NCBI GenBank assembly: GCA_023055505.1
Contig: JALIRH010000094.1
Span: 616,578 to 680,577 of the forward strand
Source of the DNA: Callipepla californica brunnescens
Lineage: Eukaryota; Chordata; Aves; Galliformes; Odontophoridae
Length of the DNA stretch: 64,000 nt
Direction: 5' to 3'
How positions within the stretch are numbered: the stretch's first letter is position 1; every line of letters starts with the position of its first letter. The notes under the pieces were generated by a model. It was not told the DNA's origin and did not search any database. It saw only the letters and a program-made list of their open reading frames with translations. A program made the translations under genes and the position numbers. Below, piece after piece: positions 9,691 to 24,200 of this stretch.

Positions 9691-12600
9691 AAGCGTCACC
9701 TGAAAACTGATGCACGGAAAACATCTGAAGCGCCGAACGCCCCCAGCTCCCCACTGCTTCTGGGGACATACGCAAGGCAGAATCTGACAGCAAGCTTTGT
9801 GATTCACTGAGCAGAAGGGGAAGGTTGCAAAGGGAATTGGCATGCCTGTGGTGGTGGATGTTAGGTGGGCTCCCCTGGCATTTGCTCAGGACATAGTGTT
9901 TTTCTTGAAGAACAGTGGGGGAAGTCTTCTCTTCCAAACTTCTGATTAAATGGGGATTCAGTGCTCCCAAAAAAATGAGAAAAGGATCCCTGATATCCAC
10001 TGAAGCAATCTGTTAGAGGCTGAAGAGCAAACGATCCTGACATAAACATCTGCAGGGTTTGCCACTGACTCATAAGAGTGTTTGGATAGGCACTGTTTAT
10101 TGCTGAAGGTCGTAAAGGGTCACTGGGTGTCCTGTCCAGTCCACTGACAGGTTGCAGGGAGCACTGGGAGCTGTAAGTTTACTGATGGTAGTGGGGAGGG
10201 AACAACACCTGATGCTTGCACTTTCTAGTTATCAAGAAGCATGCTGTTGGTTTCTGAGGTCTCAGATGTGGCTTTGCAGCCTTCACTCTCAGGCTGGACC
10301 ATGCCTAGCGGCAACTGAAGGTTTAAAGGGAGCAGAGCATGTTGGTTTGCCTTCCACTGCACCAGATATTGAGAAGTCAAATTGCTGCAATGATGAAATT
10401 TGAAACGGACACTGACTGGAAAACCCTCTCACATTCTGGCTGATTGTTTTAAGACTCTTGTTCTCTGATTATTACAGAACTACTATCTTTATCTCACGGA
10501 CCAGCACTCTGTGCCTGCTACTTGGCTGACTCCTGCTTAGCCAGCACTCACAAGCAACGCTTCACTGTGTCTGTGGCTGCAGAGGGATTTTGTGATGCTG
10601 GGTTTGGTGTCATTAAGTTCGCACACCTGCTGCAGACCTCCATCTATGATTTTAGAAAAAATCATTCCAAACAACTGCACTGCTTATGTGTGAAGTGGAA
10701 GAGCTAAAGGAATTCTGTTTCCCAACCTGGTCCTTTTCAGCTGTAATGAGAGTTTGAGCTGTACAAGGGAGAGACCGCCTCTTGGGACATTTGTACAGCA
10801 CCTAGCATAATGAGGGCCAGGAGACCTAGTATTCCCCTGCCCCAGCAAACTAGAGAAGAAAACAAGGCACTTCATCCCCATGTAAAGGCGTCCCTAATCT
10901 GAGCTCTGTGTGTATGTGTAAATTACAACAGATGATGCACTTAGCAATTATGTTCTTTGCATACATAAGCAGGAACAACAGCTCCCAAACTGCCAATATC
11001 TCTCTTGATTCTCGCAGAACGGCTGCATGTCACACGGTCACACAGCAAGGGGGCTGGAGGAAATGAGAGGAAGGAATGGCAGAGGAGGAAGCTTCAGATG
11101 GGGAGAGACTTCCCTCTCCAACAGGGAAATGAACAGCAGCATCTTTTTTTAAAAGAGACTGAAATTCACCTGCATTTCAGAGCCTTGTATTTATTTTCAT
11201 AGGGTGTGATTTGAGCAAGAGACATTTTAAACTACCTCTGAAATTGGAAGTGCATCTCCAGACAACAGAATGGCAGTGTGCACAGCCCCAGGCTCCCTGT
11301 GCTGTGGACAGCCTTGCTGACAAACTCTGATTTCTGCCCTTCCCTGTACATCTCCTGGAATCTTCATGTAAAGGAAGATATAAATTAAAAAACAGGCAAA
11401 CAATAAGAACATGGCAAATAAAAGAGAACAATTGCATTTTCTTTTCCTGTAGTGGACCACTCCTTTCTGAGAACTTCTGCTCTTCCCCCTTTTGTTGAAT
11501 TGCACTGCTCTGCAAGGACCATGCAGGACAGCATCTTTTTCTCCACACAGGCTGTGCATTGAGCTTGTCTTACAAGTGTCTGGAAAGTGAGAGAGAGACT
11601 ACGAGTATTATGTGTGGCTTAGGACTTGCAGGGTAGCTCCTCCTAGCAAGCAGTTACTCCAACCCTTGGAAGGCTCCACACTCACATGCTCATGGAGGAA
11701 GACTGCAGCTTTAACAAATGTGGTGGCATACAGACAAACTTCTACATTACTTGACACTCAGCCTTCTCTGAATTAGAGTGTCCGATGTCTTTTCAGCTTC
11801 CCTGCAAGCTTCAGGAAAAATAAATTCTTGGCTTTGTAAGCATGTGATAAAAGGTAGAGATTTCCAAACTCAATCTTCCCAGACATTTGAAAGATGACAT
11901 AATTTGACATGAGTCAGCATGATTGGCAGGTCAAAGCATACTGCTGGCTCTCACAACTCAGGAGAGCCTGGTAAATTGGCAGAGCTCTGACGCTCATCAG
12001 ACTGTGTGCTTTGCCTCTTTATATTCTCTCTCTATCTACACTCAGAAAAATTATTCCACTGTTCATATCATCTGGGCAACATCAGGAGTCAGAAAGGGAG
12101 CAAGATAGCAACGGGAGTGACACAAGCCTCCAACAAGAAGTCACTGAAGTAATGACCCCAGGTACAGAGTCGCTTAGGGCAAGCTTCTGAAATGGCACAG
12201 CCTGATGGGTGATGCTGAGCTCTATTTGAAAACTAGGCCAGAAGTATTGCAGTGGAAACAGCTGGTTACTGAGTGATTTTAAAAATCTGGCTCTTGTTTA
12301 GCTGCCTCCATGGGAACTGAGCTAAATTGAAAACCTGGCCCCAACCAGGCATGCTGAGCACTTCAAAACTGGTCCTTCTGCTCTTTGGAAATTTCAGCCG
12401 ATGTTGCATTCTGACAGTACTTGAGATTTCCTTGTTTTCAATAGGAAACCTTCTGAAGTATTACTGATTTTTGTTCTGCATTTTTTTGCTGCTTCTTTCT
12501 TTTTCAGCTAACACAAACATCAGTGCTTGTCAATTTCAGAGCCTGTTCCATGCTCTGTATGCCAGCATGGTTACTGCCTGCTAATTTCTTTGCGTACAAG

Positions 12601-15600
12601 CAAAGATTGAAATTGCACCATTGAGTTTGCCATTTTTTGCCTTTGACTCCTAGCCTGAATGAGTGTGGGCATCTTTCAGCCTGCATCCAGAACAAGGCTA
12701 AAATTCAGAATTTATGTACAGTGGGAACACTCTCCACCAAAACCCTTAGCCAAGTCTGGGGCCTTGTTGTACTTCCTGTTGTGCAAATAAAGCCTGTCCC
12801 TTCTCTGCAGTGTAAGCATGCAATATGGACATGAACTAGCAGGAGAAACAGGAAGCTTGAAGCATTAAAGGAACTAAGCCAAGAGTCCACAAATAATGGA
12901 CAGCTAGGATAAGAACAGTACCCAGATCAAACTTACATCCATGTTCTTCATGACCACAGCTGGATAAGTGTGTTCACTGCACTCCCCTAGCTTTAGGCAA
13001 CCAGTGAAGGGCTATTAGTAAATAAGGATAAAAACAAGAAGGAAGATTTCACATACAGGCAGAAGAGCATATGATTTCAGTCTTTTCTAAGGCTGCACTC
13101 TGCAGTGTAGCTTTGATGGCTGTCAGTTAACAAGCTAGCTCTTTTAACAGCACACTGTGATGCTCTCTTGGGGATGGAAGTGGCATCAGGACAGGTTATT
13201 TCCATGACCCGTGTCAGCTGCACAATGCTGGGAAACGGTGATTGGTGCTGCTGTGTGCATTAGTGCATTTGGATGCCCTTGCCTCCAGCACAGAGATGTG
13301 AAGGTACCAGCAGTGCTGAATAGTTGATGATGTGACTTTGGGCACAGTGTAAAACCGTGGGAACAAGCTGTTGAGTGCTTTCAGAAGCCTGAATCCAAAG
13401 AGCGAAGTTTATACAATTTCTGCGTTAACTGGTCTTTCTGTGGGTGGGGAGTAATGTACCCCTTCCATGCAACTGAGGAGGGATGGTAAACAGAGACCCA
13501 GTACCAGATAGAAAACATGCAGCTGTTTCTGTCTCCATAGAAAAGGCATCAGGCTGGTCTGAATGTCTTGACTACATAGAGGACAAATCTCTCCTAATTT
13601 CCTGTTGGCTTCCTGAATTTGGAAGTGTTTCCCATTGGGCAGTAAATTCAAAGTTAAACTTCTGACAAAAGCAGAAGTGATACCTCTCTCAGTAAAGTGC
13701 CAGAGCTCATTGTGCCACAGGACTGATACCACTCCTGCTCTCCCTCAGACAGTGAATGTCCTGCTGAACTCTTGGGGATGTTCTGAAGAGAGCAAACAGT
13801 TTCTTCTCACCTTAGATCTCAACAAACTTCATTCCTGTGGCAACCTGCATGCAAAGTATGAACTGCCTCACACGGAACACTATTTAGACTGGCTATTATG
13901 TTATAACCAATCTCAGTAGGACAGGGGGTGGGAAATCCCATCCTGTTTACCTTCAGCTCTGTGAGTCCTGAATAGGTTTCTGAAAATAAAAATTTGTGAC
14001 AGAAAGAAGAGAGGGAGAATGAGCATTGCATACTGCTAAAGAAAGGAGCAGTCTGTCAGTTAAAGTTCATCACTAGTTATACACTACTCATTCCAGGTTA
14101 AAGACCACACTGCCTTGTGATCTTGCGCCTATGACCACAGACATGGTAGGAGAGGTTGCCTCTCTTTTGCCTCTGCTCTGCAAGGGCCTGTTCTTTCTCC
14201 TCTCTCTGGGTGCCGGCAAGGTCAGGCTGCCCCTCCATGTGGCAGATGATGACTGTCTTCCTGATATTAAAGTTTTGCTACGTGTCTTCTTTGAATGAGC
14301 AAATCCTGATGAAAGCCTGGTGCAGATCAGAACCTGGGCTCCAATACTAGGCTTTGCTAAACAGTTTCTTTCTGGTTAAAGTTTTGCCACAGGCAGCTTA
14401 GTTCCACTTTGAAGATTTTCCCTTCTGTTTCTCTGGTATCTGCAGGGCGGGGGGGAGGAATGTGCTCTTCGACATGCATTCTCTGCCATCGCTATTTCTA
14501 GCTGTGAATTGTCTGCTGCTTTACAGCAAGTGGGACAGTGCGCTTAGTTAATGAATAGTCTGTTATGGAAGACGAAGCAGATAGCCCTCCACTGAGAGAA
14601 CAATAATCTTGTGATCATTCAGTTTGTTTTTGCCTTGAGCAGTTAGAAGTTACCAGAGTTACATGTAGCTTAAGCAAACACAGATCCTTAAAGTTCAAAC
14701 TAGGCTTCTGTTTTTGAGCAACTTTCTGTTTCACTGGTGAAGATTAAAATAGAGAGATTTGCTGCATATACCATGGAGAAAAACGGCAGTGTGACACAAA
14801 GCCCAGCATCCAAGCTATGGCTGTAAATATTCTTCCTTCAGGCACAAACATCAGCCACATGGGTTGTCTTTGTGCCTGCCTGTATTTTGGTGCTAGTAAT
14901 TAGGTACTTACATACACAGTGGAAAGAGTGTATTATCAATTTTATTCACAATGATGCTAGAATGATCCTTGGTGGACTAAGAGGTAGCAAATTTCCCCCA
15001 GAAATGATAGAAACAAGGGATGGAAAGCTTAAAACCTCCATCTTGAGAAGATTTACCACTCCCACCCCTGTTCTAGCTCACAACGAGATTTTGTTTGTAC
15101 CCCTCATTTTGTTTTTTACAGTTTAAAGCTTTGTGCATGTGAAAAAAAAAAAAAAAAAAAAGATCATTTGAAAATCCCCTTTGGAACAATTATTCCACTC
15201 TTCCATGTCCAGCACTGCCTTCACAGTGTGCATTCCAACCAGTGCATGGGCATTTGGTCCCATAAGCACTTATAGGACCTCTTTTGGGTTGAAAATGGTG
15301 ACACAGCCTGCACATTTATTCAGCATGTGCATGTTGTTGAGCACAAGCAGTAACCACTGGTGTGAGGTACAGAACCATCCTGCAGAAGCCCAGAAGCTCC
15401 TCCCCAGCCCCTGCAGAACTGCCATCATGCACAAACACACTGCTGCTGCTTCATCCAAGGTAATCTCACAATAGTGCCACAAAGTCAGGCTCACACCGTA
15501 CCCCCACAGGACGGCTCACAGATGACGCAAGTTAAAAGCATCATTTAGAAAAGAGTTATCAAGAGAGTTCCTCATCAGCTGCAAAAGTATTCTCATGAGA

Positions 15601-17189
15601 ATTGTAGCAATTAGGAATTAATCTTTGTTTGAAACAGGAAAACGATTTCTACTGAAGCTTCAAAACCTGAATGTAAACGAGGCAGCAGGTGGAGAGATTT
15701 ATTTTTATGACCTCTCTGCTCGTGTTTGCTCTTCTCGGGAAACAGCAGTAAAGAAAACTGTGAATACATGAATCATCTAAGTTATTGGTATTACAGAAAG
15801 TTAAATCCCTCTTCACTATGGTGCAAACAAATTAGGGTGAGAGGCACATAATTTAAGCTTTTCACCACAATTGTATGAGGGCATTAGAAACAACACTGCG
15901 AAATCACTGGAATCTGGAGACACACAAAAGCAGTTGCCACAGTACATCACACAAATTAATAATCTTTCTGTAACAAACAGAGATGCAGTACAGCAGCAAG
16001 AAGGTAAGTTCCTTGATAAATAAGATGGTAACAAGTATGTTTTGGTGAAGAATTAACAGGTAAAGTTAGGTTTGTGCATATGCAGCAGAATAGGCAAACA
16101 CCGTAAATTTATCTCTCTGTGCTCTGCTACTGACCAGAGAAATGTACTTACATTTAATCTGGTTCTGGTGCACATGACCAGAATTCTGCAGCTGCCAGTG
16201 ATGTTATATTCTGCTAACTCCACACTATTGTAAAACTGTGCTCATTACAAGAAGCAAAACAGAGTACCTGAATCTTAAGTGAAGTATTAATAATGAAAAT
16301 GGACTATGTGCATCCTGTTTGTTGAGTAATTACTTCAGGGCTGGGACTGATTTTGGCTTTTGCCTCACTGACTGAAGGCCGATTAGGAATTTGCATGCAG
16401 TGCATCTGACATAAAGAAAGAGTCAGAAGCTTTGCAAGCTTTAAGGAAAAACACAAGAATCGTCATATGTTTGCTTTAGTTCTGTGTAAATAAAACACTG
16501 TTATCTACATTACCTTCTTAGAAAACAAAAAGAACATCAGGACATTTTAGTGTAATATAACTTATTTAAGTCTGCATAATCATAAAATTCTCTGCACTGG
16601 GATGTGATATATTTACAGGCCTGTAGTTCCATCGAGGTTGCTGGCAGGACTGTCAATGACAACCCTGATTCTGTGTAATAGCAACATTTTTAGATGGTGT
16701 AGTAGTGTTTGATTTTATTCAGCTCCTAGAATCTTCAACTGTAGGCTGCTTGAACTCTTATTCAGGCTTTTAGATTCTGCTTAGCTGTTTTATGTACTGA
16801 AATGTACAAAATACTTCTCATTACCTGTGCTTGATTCTGGGCCTCTATCAACCCTCCCAGCCATGGACACTTTGCATTTCACAAACGCTCTGCACATCTC
16901 AGTGCAAGCAGACTAATTTCTTCTGCCCTCCCTTAGAGGAGTCCTAATCTCCAAAAAGGAATATTAAGAATTATTTATACCGTGTTCTAACTGAGAATTG
17001 GTCTAAACCAAGGTAAACAAGGAGAACATATTGACTAAGGAGGCTCTATAGCGTTGAAGCCTGGAAATTTATCCATTCCAAAGATACCAGCCTGATTTAC
17101 AGAGCAGGAAATAAGGAATAACAAAACTGTAACGGAAATAGCTGATTGCAAGGATCCCCTATTGCTTCACTAGAGATACAGTTTACCTA
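9691..17189. other. Long non-coding stretch without a recognised gene
   Basis: About 7.5 kb of mixed-composition DNA. A 20-base A run lies at 15142-15161. Isolated donor-like GTAAGT sites (for example 16003) and acceptor-like tracts (for example before 12508) occur, but I could not pair them into convincing exons. No CR1, LTR or RNA gene was recognised. Confidence 0.55.
15142..15161. repeat. Poly-A tract
   Basis: Twenty A residues. No processed pseudogene is recognisable in the few hundred bases upstream. Confidence 0.85.
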
Positions 17190-17943
17190 CCGTGAAGCTC
17201 AGCAAAGCCACATGCAAGACCCTGCACACGAGCCAGGGCAAACCCAAGCATGAAGACAGGCTGGGCAACGAGTGGATGGATAGAGAGCAGCCCTGTGGAG
17301 AAGCCCCTGGGGGTTCAGGTGGAAAAAAAGCTGGTCATGAAGCAGTAGTGTGAGCTTGCAGTCCAGAGGACTAACAGTGTCCTGGGTTGCACCAAAGGAG
17401 GGGATGCCAGCAAGGAGGTGGGAGGTGACTGTCCCCTTTTACTCGGCCCTTGTGAGGCCCCATCTGGAGGACTACATTCAGATCTTGGGCTCCTAGCACG
17501 AGAAGGATGTGGAGCTGCTGGAGCAGTCCAGAGGAGGGACACAAAGACGATCAGAGCACTGGAGCACCTCTCCTGCAAAGAAAAGCTGAGGGAGCTGCGC
17601 TTGTTTGGCCAGGAGAAGATTCCAGGGACACCTTACAGCAGCCTTCTATTACTCAAAGGTGCAGAGAGACTGTTGGGAGTGTGGTGACAGGGCAAGGGAT
17701 AACAACTTTAAATTAAAGGTAGATTTAGATTAGATATTCTGAGGAACATTTTGAAGAATGCCTCTCAGAGGAACTGGAACAGGTTGTCCATAGAAACTGT
17801 GGATGCCCCATCTTTGGAGGTGTTCAAGCCAGACTGAATGGAGCCCTGAGCAGCCTGATCTAGTGAGAAGTGTCCCTACCTTTCGCAGGAGGGTTGAAAT
17901 TGGATGATCTTTAAGGTACAAACCAAACCATTTTGTGATTCTA
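17190..17943 (+). mobile_element. CR1 LINE fragment, RT C-terminus to 3' end (plus strand)
   Basis: A 5'-truncated CR1 on the plus strand. It starts in the region after the RT catalytic core ('gggcaaacccaagca...aggctgggc'). It continues through the conserved C-terminal block around 17440-17600 (encoding forms of 'ALVRPHLE', 'LEHLSCKEKLRELRLF'), and then through the 3' region ('aactggaacaggttgtcca', 'gatgccccatctttggaggtgttcaag'). It ends near the tail TTTTGTGATTCTA at 17930-17943. Frameshifts and stops break the frame throughout and the usual core after 17640 is shortened. It is non-functional and solitary. Confidence 0.92.
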
Positions 17944-20900
17944 GTATCCAGGGTCAGGAATAGCACACATACTTTCCTTCCTTCACTTCCATTATCTGCA
18001 GACAGAAAGTAGTGACATGCTCCTCAGACAGGTCTATCTGCACAGGAAAGAGTGAAGCTCCTAGAAGAAGAAGGGACCGGAGCCTTTCCAGTGCATGCTG
18101 CCAAGAACCTGCTGCCCTGAGGAGAATTCTGCTATACCTATGGCAGTGAGGAGTTCAACACTTAGCTTTCCAGCACATAAAATAAGGGAATTGTGCTATT
18201 TCACATGTGATATAATGGCTGTCTGGTTGGACACTTAGCACTAATAAATTATAAGCCCTGGGTCAGGTATTTCTTGGCAGCTAATGGCCACCTGGGCTAA
18301 CAGCTGTCAGCTCCTGTAGTAATTCATTAAGTGATGGGAAATGGCCTTTATTTCAGTCATTATGGCGCCAGTAGAAAAGTTTTGTTTCAAATGTAGTCAG
18401 CTTTACTACACTAATGCAATTTTTAAATGAAAGTAAGAATCGCTTAGCATGTGGAGAAATACTTCAGAGACACAACCAAACTCACAATCTTGCAAGGAAG
18501 AAAAAGTTTACACAAAAGATGTGTTAGTGTGCTTGTGCTGAAAGCAGAAGTTTGAAATGTAGAAGTAGTGTTATCTTTATGCTTATTATCCTTACAACTT
18601 ACACTTTTTTTCTGTGGAGCCAGGAGAGGAGGGAAGCACAGGACTTGACTTCAATGCTTAGCATGTTGATTCCACTTTCATGAAACTATAGTAAAATTGT
18701 ATTTCCTACCAGGGTACAAGAAGCTCTAAAAACACAGAAGTCCTTATCCTTAGCCAGAGCACGACATTGACAGAAACACCTCAAAGTTTTAACAAAAATT
18801 ACAAAAGTCATGTAAATTTTCACACTTGACTTCACCATTGTTAGTAGTAACTTTCCCCAGGAGTCCCAAACATAGTGAACATCAAAAGGAATCTATTTCC
18901 AAATTTTAGTTGTTGCATAAGCTTTGCTTTCAGCGAGCTATACCCATCTGCAAACAATGATTTATAATAAAGCAAGGCAGGAAGACAATTCATCCCTGTC
19001 CTCTTTCTGAAAGCCCTCTTCTGCCATAGTGGTAGTACAGTACCTAAATGGTACTGTAGGCCAAGTGCAGACACAACTTGTTACAGTATGTCAGCTCAGG
19101 CTAGACAGGAGGTCAGGCGAGAATCACAACATTCTCTCCTGCAACTTTAAAATCTGTGAGTTGACTACTGGTGTTAAAGTCAGATGTCACCCATCCCTCT
19201 AAATTGATGCAACTCAGATCATATAACAGGGAACAGTGCAATTCATACCAGATCTTACAGACATCTGACACAGCCAAAAGGAAAGTGAACTGGGAGCCTT
19301 CAGGTCTGGTGTGTCTGGTTGTTGGCTGAGCTGAGTGCTTGAGGAGTCCAACCTAATGAGTTTCCTGACTGCAGCTTCCAGGAAGGCACAACCCATCAGA
19401 CAAGGCCAGGCTCCCACACGGATAAGCAGCAGCACAGCACACAGCTGGGCACATTTCCTATAGAGATGAAACAGAAAGATAATTTTTCTCATTTGTTTCT
19501 TTCTGTTCCCCTCCAACTAAAAGCAAAGCAAAACAAAACAAACAAAAAACAAAACTAAACAAAACAAAAAACCTGGAACAATAAGACAACAGGGATAGGG
19601 TTTTTTGCAAGTGGAAATATAGTGTTGCTAATTTATATCACTGTGTAGCTGTTGTTCTCAAGAAAAACACTGCACAGAAAGCAATGGGACCCAGAAAGTC
19701 CAGAATGCTACTTGCATGGTGTAATATTTAGCACTGATGTGCCCATATGAAAGAAAGAAGTAGACCAAGCAAGGGCAAGAGTCATGAAGGACAGAGAATG
19801 AACATATTTTCACTGTTGCTTGACTTCAGGCTTCTTTTTCTCAGTTTCCTTATTTCTTTTTACTATTTGAATCAATGTAAAAGCTCTCACCTTTGTTGCC
19901 AAAGATGAAATTGCAGGCAAAACTCTCACTCCCTGAAAGTTCTGCAGCAGCAAAGGAGGGATTTTTTGCTTTCACATACGAAAGGACAGGATGGAAAAAA
20001 AAGAGGAATGGTCATGGAAGAAAGAAAAGAAGCAGAATAATGAGTTGACCAGACTGGCAAATGAAAGCAAGCAGGAAGTTTCCAAAGAATTATATATCGC
20101 GCAGGGCAAATAAAAAGATTGAACTTAATAGAAGCCAGTAGAATGACAGTTTAAAAAGAATTAGAGAAAAAGACACAGGTGGAAGGTGGTGAAATATGGC
20201 TTTCATTTCCTACTGCAAAACATGTATTAAAGTTTCAGTAAAAGCACAATGGGTGGAAGCACTGTATCACACCATATTTTTAAATGAATGAGGGGGCTCT
20301 TGCAGCAAAATATTTTATTTTTGTGAAACAAGTATGTGCAAACTCACCTTCATGGCAGAAATTCCTGTCAGATTTCCCCATTTCCACAGAATTGGTTCGA
20401 AGTCTGTCTTGTCTTCGCTAACATGGATGTCTTGTGCTCCTGCTTTCTAAGATGAAAATGAAAAGGTGAACAGTATGTGAATCACAGTGTTTTTCTAAGT
20501 TTGCTGACAGTCTGAAGAAACACCGAAAGAATGTAAACTTTCTGAATTCTTAAATCTAAAGTTAAAATTCTGCATTTTATTAAAATTACAGACAATAAAA
20601 ACTTAAATAAAATATCAAATTATTATTAAAAACATTGAATGAGTAATTACTGAGGCATTTCTGTCCTCTACAGTGCTCTGCAAACTCCAGAAGACCTTCT
20701 GTGAAAGCTGTAAGAAGAGCACATTGAGAGTTGTCTGTTTTGCAGCCAGTGGTTGGTAATTTTTGTTGCTGTGCAATGTAGCACGTTTATGTAGTTAGAC
20801 TCATTGAAAAATGTGTCCTTGAAAAAATATAGTCACATATATCTACACTCTCATGCCCCTTCAGGATGGTGCACCAGATACATCTGCAGGGTGCTCTTAA

Positions 20901-21134
20901 AATATAGAGAAAACCTGCTCAGAGTTCACATTGTTTTTATTCCCTTCAGACAAAAGGGAATTAAAGTCTGTGTTAATGGAGGCACATCTTATTGCATCAA
21001 CAAATAATAGGGCTGAAGCAAATTGTGATAGTTGTCTAAAAAATACAAGGTCAAGAAGAGCCACTGTGTGAAAATGACTTATGATGTGTGAGTCATTTAA
21101 AGAGAAAATATTTGACCAAAAGCATGGAAGGAGC
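17944..21134. other. Non-coding stretch with a CAAAA-rich tract
   Basis: Contains a CAAAA/CAAAC-rich tract at about 19524-19572 and otherwise unremarkable AT-rich DNA. No gene or transposon recognised. Confidence 0.55.
19524..19572. repeat. (CAAAA)n-rich low-complexity tract
   Basis: Repeated CAAAA and CAAAC units with interruptions, read directly. Confidence 0.8.
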
Positions 21135-21202
21135 ATTATTTTATTTTATTTTATTTTATTTTATTTTATTTTATTTTATTTTATTTTATTTATTTTATTT
21201 TA
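21135..21202. repeat. (TTTTA)n microsatellite, about 13 units
   Basis: A nearly perfect TTTTA tract of about 68 bases with one shortened unit near the right end. Its length and purity suggest a polymorphic locus. Confidence 0.95.
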
Positions 21203-24200
21203 AATCTTTACATAAGATCTATTATTTTAAGTGCAGACCAGGAATCCTCAAGTACCTTTAAAAAAATGAAGTATTTTCTCATGTCTGGAGACCAAAAGTG
21301 GGTTTATGGTATATTACCTAATGGGCACTATTTACTACCTAATGGGAAAAAATAGGAAGAAGTTTGGAGAGCCCCAAGCCACAGTTCATTGTTTTTAGTG
21401 GCAAGAACATCCTTCTCCTCTTGTATTACTGATAGCATCAATTTCACAAAGAAAAGTAACAGGAGTCATTTTGAACAGTAGGTAATGACAGCATTGGTCT
21501 TTATTCTCACTTGTGCCAAAGCCCCTTTACACCGACTTGGGAGTCTACTGGAGTCCTAAAAGCAGCACTTTATCAGGTGTTGAGAAACCTTAATGAACAC
21601 GAAAATCAAACCCATTACATGAGAGAGAGCATGATAAAGTGCCTGGCTGCCAATAACCCACACACAGGTGCCTCGCTCATTGAGAGATACAGACAGTAAC
21701 ACATCAAAGTTTGCAGGAAAGGATATTATTCCATTAGCTGTAGGAGTCAGAGAAAAACAGTACCAAGTACTGCAGCACTGTGTCCGAAGAGGGAGAGCCT
21801 CTCTCCCACACCACAGCTGGTTTTGCTGACAGGAGCGGGGATATGGGGAGGGAGAAAAGAAGAAAATGTCTGAGGTGTTTCTAAAGCTTGAACGTTTGTT
21901 ATCTGAGGGAATTACAGACTCTGCAGTCCAGTGCACCTAGCAGACATACAGCTAAACTTGGCTGGAGAGACAGGAGAAGAAAAGACAGAAGCAGAGAAAA
22001 TTTTGTACTCCAGGACACCTAATAAGGAAAAAAAAAAAAATAATGCGACAGGGAAATGATAAAAAAAAGAACAACATAAAAAAAAAAAAGAAAAATCAAA
22101 AACAAAACAAAACAAAAAAAACCCCAACAAATCAAAACCAAGTAAACCATAAAATAAATAACCCTCCAAATACAGAACACGTGTTTCTAATCGGAGTCTG
22201 GGCTGCTAATATACAGATCTGAGCCTAAGAAAAAAATAGAAAACCAGAAACATGGATAATTTTTCTTCTCATTTGTCCTTCTGAAGTTGCATGTCCTGAT
22301 TTTACTTTTAGAACAAGAAATTCTCTAGCTGAGAGAAGGCCTCACCCTTCTGTTGTTTGCACTTCCTATCTTATCTCCTACCCCTATTATCAGAGGTTTG
22401 TCACTTTGTTTACTGATGCTTTGTCCATAAGCATACTGCCTATAGCAGCAGTATCCAGAGTACATCAGCTAGGTAAAGCAGCATTTGGGGGATGGTGCTG
22501 GGGAGAAAAGGGTGGAAATGACACTCAAAACCCATAAAAGAGTCAGTGAGAGATTTCCCATGATACAGGTAGGAGACATCATGCATTCACAGGGAGATTG
22601 CTGAAGAATGAGGGTATAAGATGTGCTCTGCTGAAGACTGTGCTTCTTGTGCTGTGGATGGGGAGGCTGGTCTTCCAGAGGCCTCCAGGTTTCCTATCCC
22701 CAGGTACCGAATGCTCTCTGAGTCTGACCTTTGAAAATGTGTGCAGAGCTTTTCTCTTCTGTGCATTTCCTAACCATGGGAGGCCTGAGGCTGCATTTTT
22801 TACAGTGTGAGTGATATTCCCCATGTTTGTAAAAGACAAGCATTTAATGGACCATCTGTCTACTGCCTTCTTATGGTCTACTTTGTTTCAGACAAAACTG
22901 TGGCTCTTATTATGTTTTTAGCTCCATTTCATCTGATTCATTAAAAGACTACATGTGTGATGTCAAATTCTTGATGCAATAGGATTGGATATAAATGGAT
23001 GCAAACTGTAGGGGAATGATACATACTTCTGTAATGGCAGGAGCTATTGCTTTGCATAATGCTGACCCAATCCGAAATTGATGTGGCAGATGGAGGAAGG
23101 GAAAACAGGTTACATGCCTGCAGTGTGAGTGTACTGGCAGGCTTTGCCCTGCCAGCTAACACAGTGACTTGCCATGCCTCTGATAGAGTGGTTCCTAACT
23201 GGTCATGGAACTGCAGTTTGGACTGTAATTTTGGACTGCTTTTTATATCAGAAGAGCCTGTTGAAGCACAGTTTTAAGGTCAGTTAGCTTCTAGATTACA
23301 AAAGTTCTTTTTGTTTTGTTCTGTAAAAAGCAGAATATTTATTATTTGCATACAGAGAGCAAATAGTAAAATCTCACTCTGAATCTTCCAATTAAGAAGA
23401 CCTTTGAAGAGTCCTGTTAGTTCTTATTATCACAATATTTGCCACTCTGTGACTCTGAAACAAAGAAAACTCAAATAGAAATTCTTTTTTTTTTTTTTCC
23501 CCTCCAAATTCGTATTGCTTTTTTCTACTTCATGATTTCATGTGCTGTTCTGATCTTTCACACCAGCCACATGGAACTGTCTCATTTTCACTACCTTCAT
23601 ACTTGAAATCAGGTCTAAGAACTCAGGAAGCTGGGTTTTGTGTTTCTCTAAACGCATACTCATTAAAAGCTGTCCTGAAAGCACTAAATCATTTACTTTA
23701 AACAGTCGGCAGCATATGCTGTCTTCTGACCTACTGTGAATATTGGGCTTTATTTGAAGAAACAGCATTTAAGTGATTAGCTGCATATCTAATCACCAAA
23801 GCCATGCTGTTGTGTAATCTATGCATGACCCAGACCCACAGGTCTGTCTGTTATCTGTTTCACTACAGACTGCACATGAAAATACTTTCTGCAGTATTTT
23901 AATGAAAAATTATATTACTTAAGTGGACTTTTCATTTCAAAAGTAGGTATGAGATTCAGAAAGTAATGACTACAGCTGTGTGAAAGAGACTGAAGTTCAT
24001 TCAGAGTTTACAGAACACTGGCCTAGTTTATGTTGATTTATACCTGTTGGAGTATGGCTGACTATGTACAAGCAAGACATTTTAGAGGTGTGAAACTCTG
24101 ACTAGCTGAGCTGTTTTAACATTCTCTTGCTGAAAGTATCTTCTAAAACAAAACAATAATAATAAAATCCTAGATAAGTCTATCTTTGTCTAATGTAGTC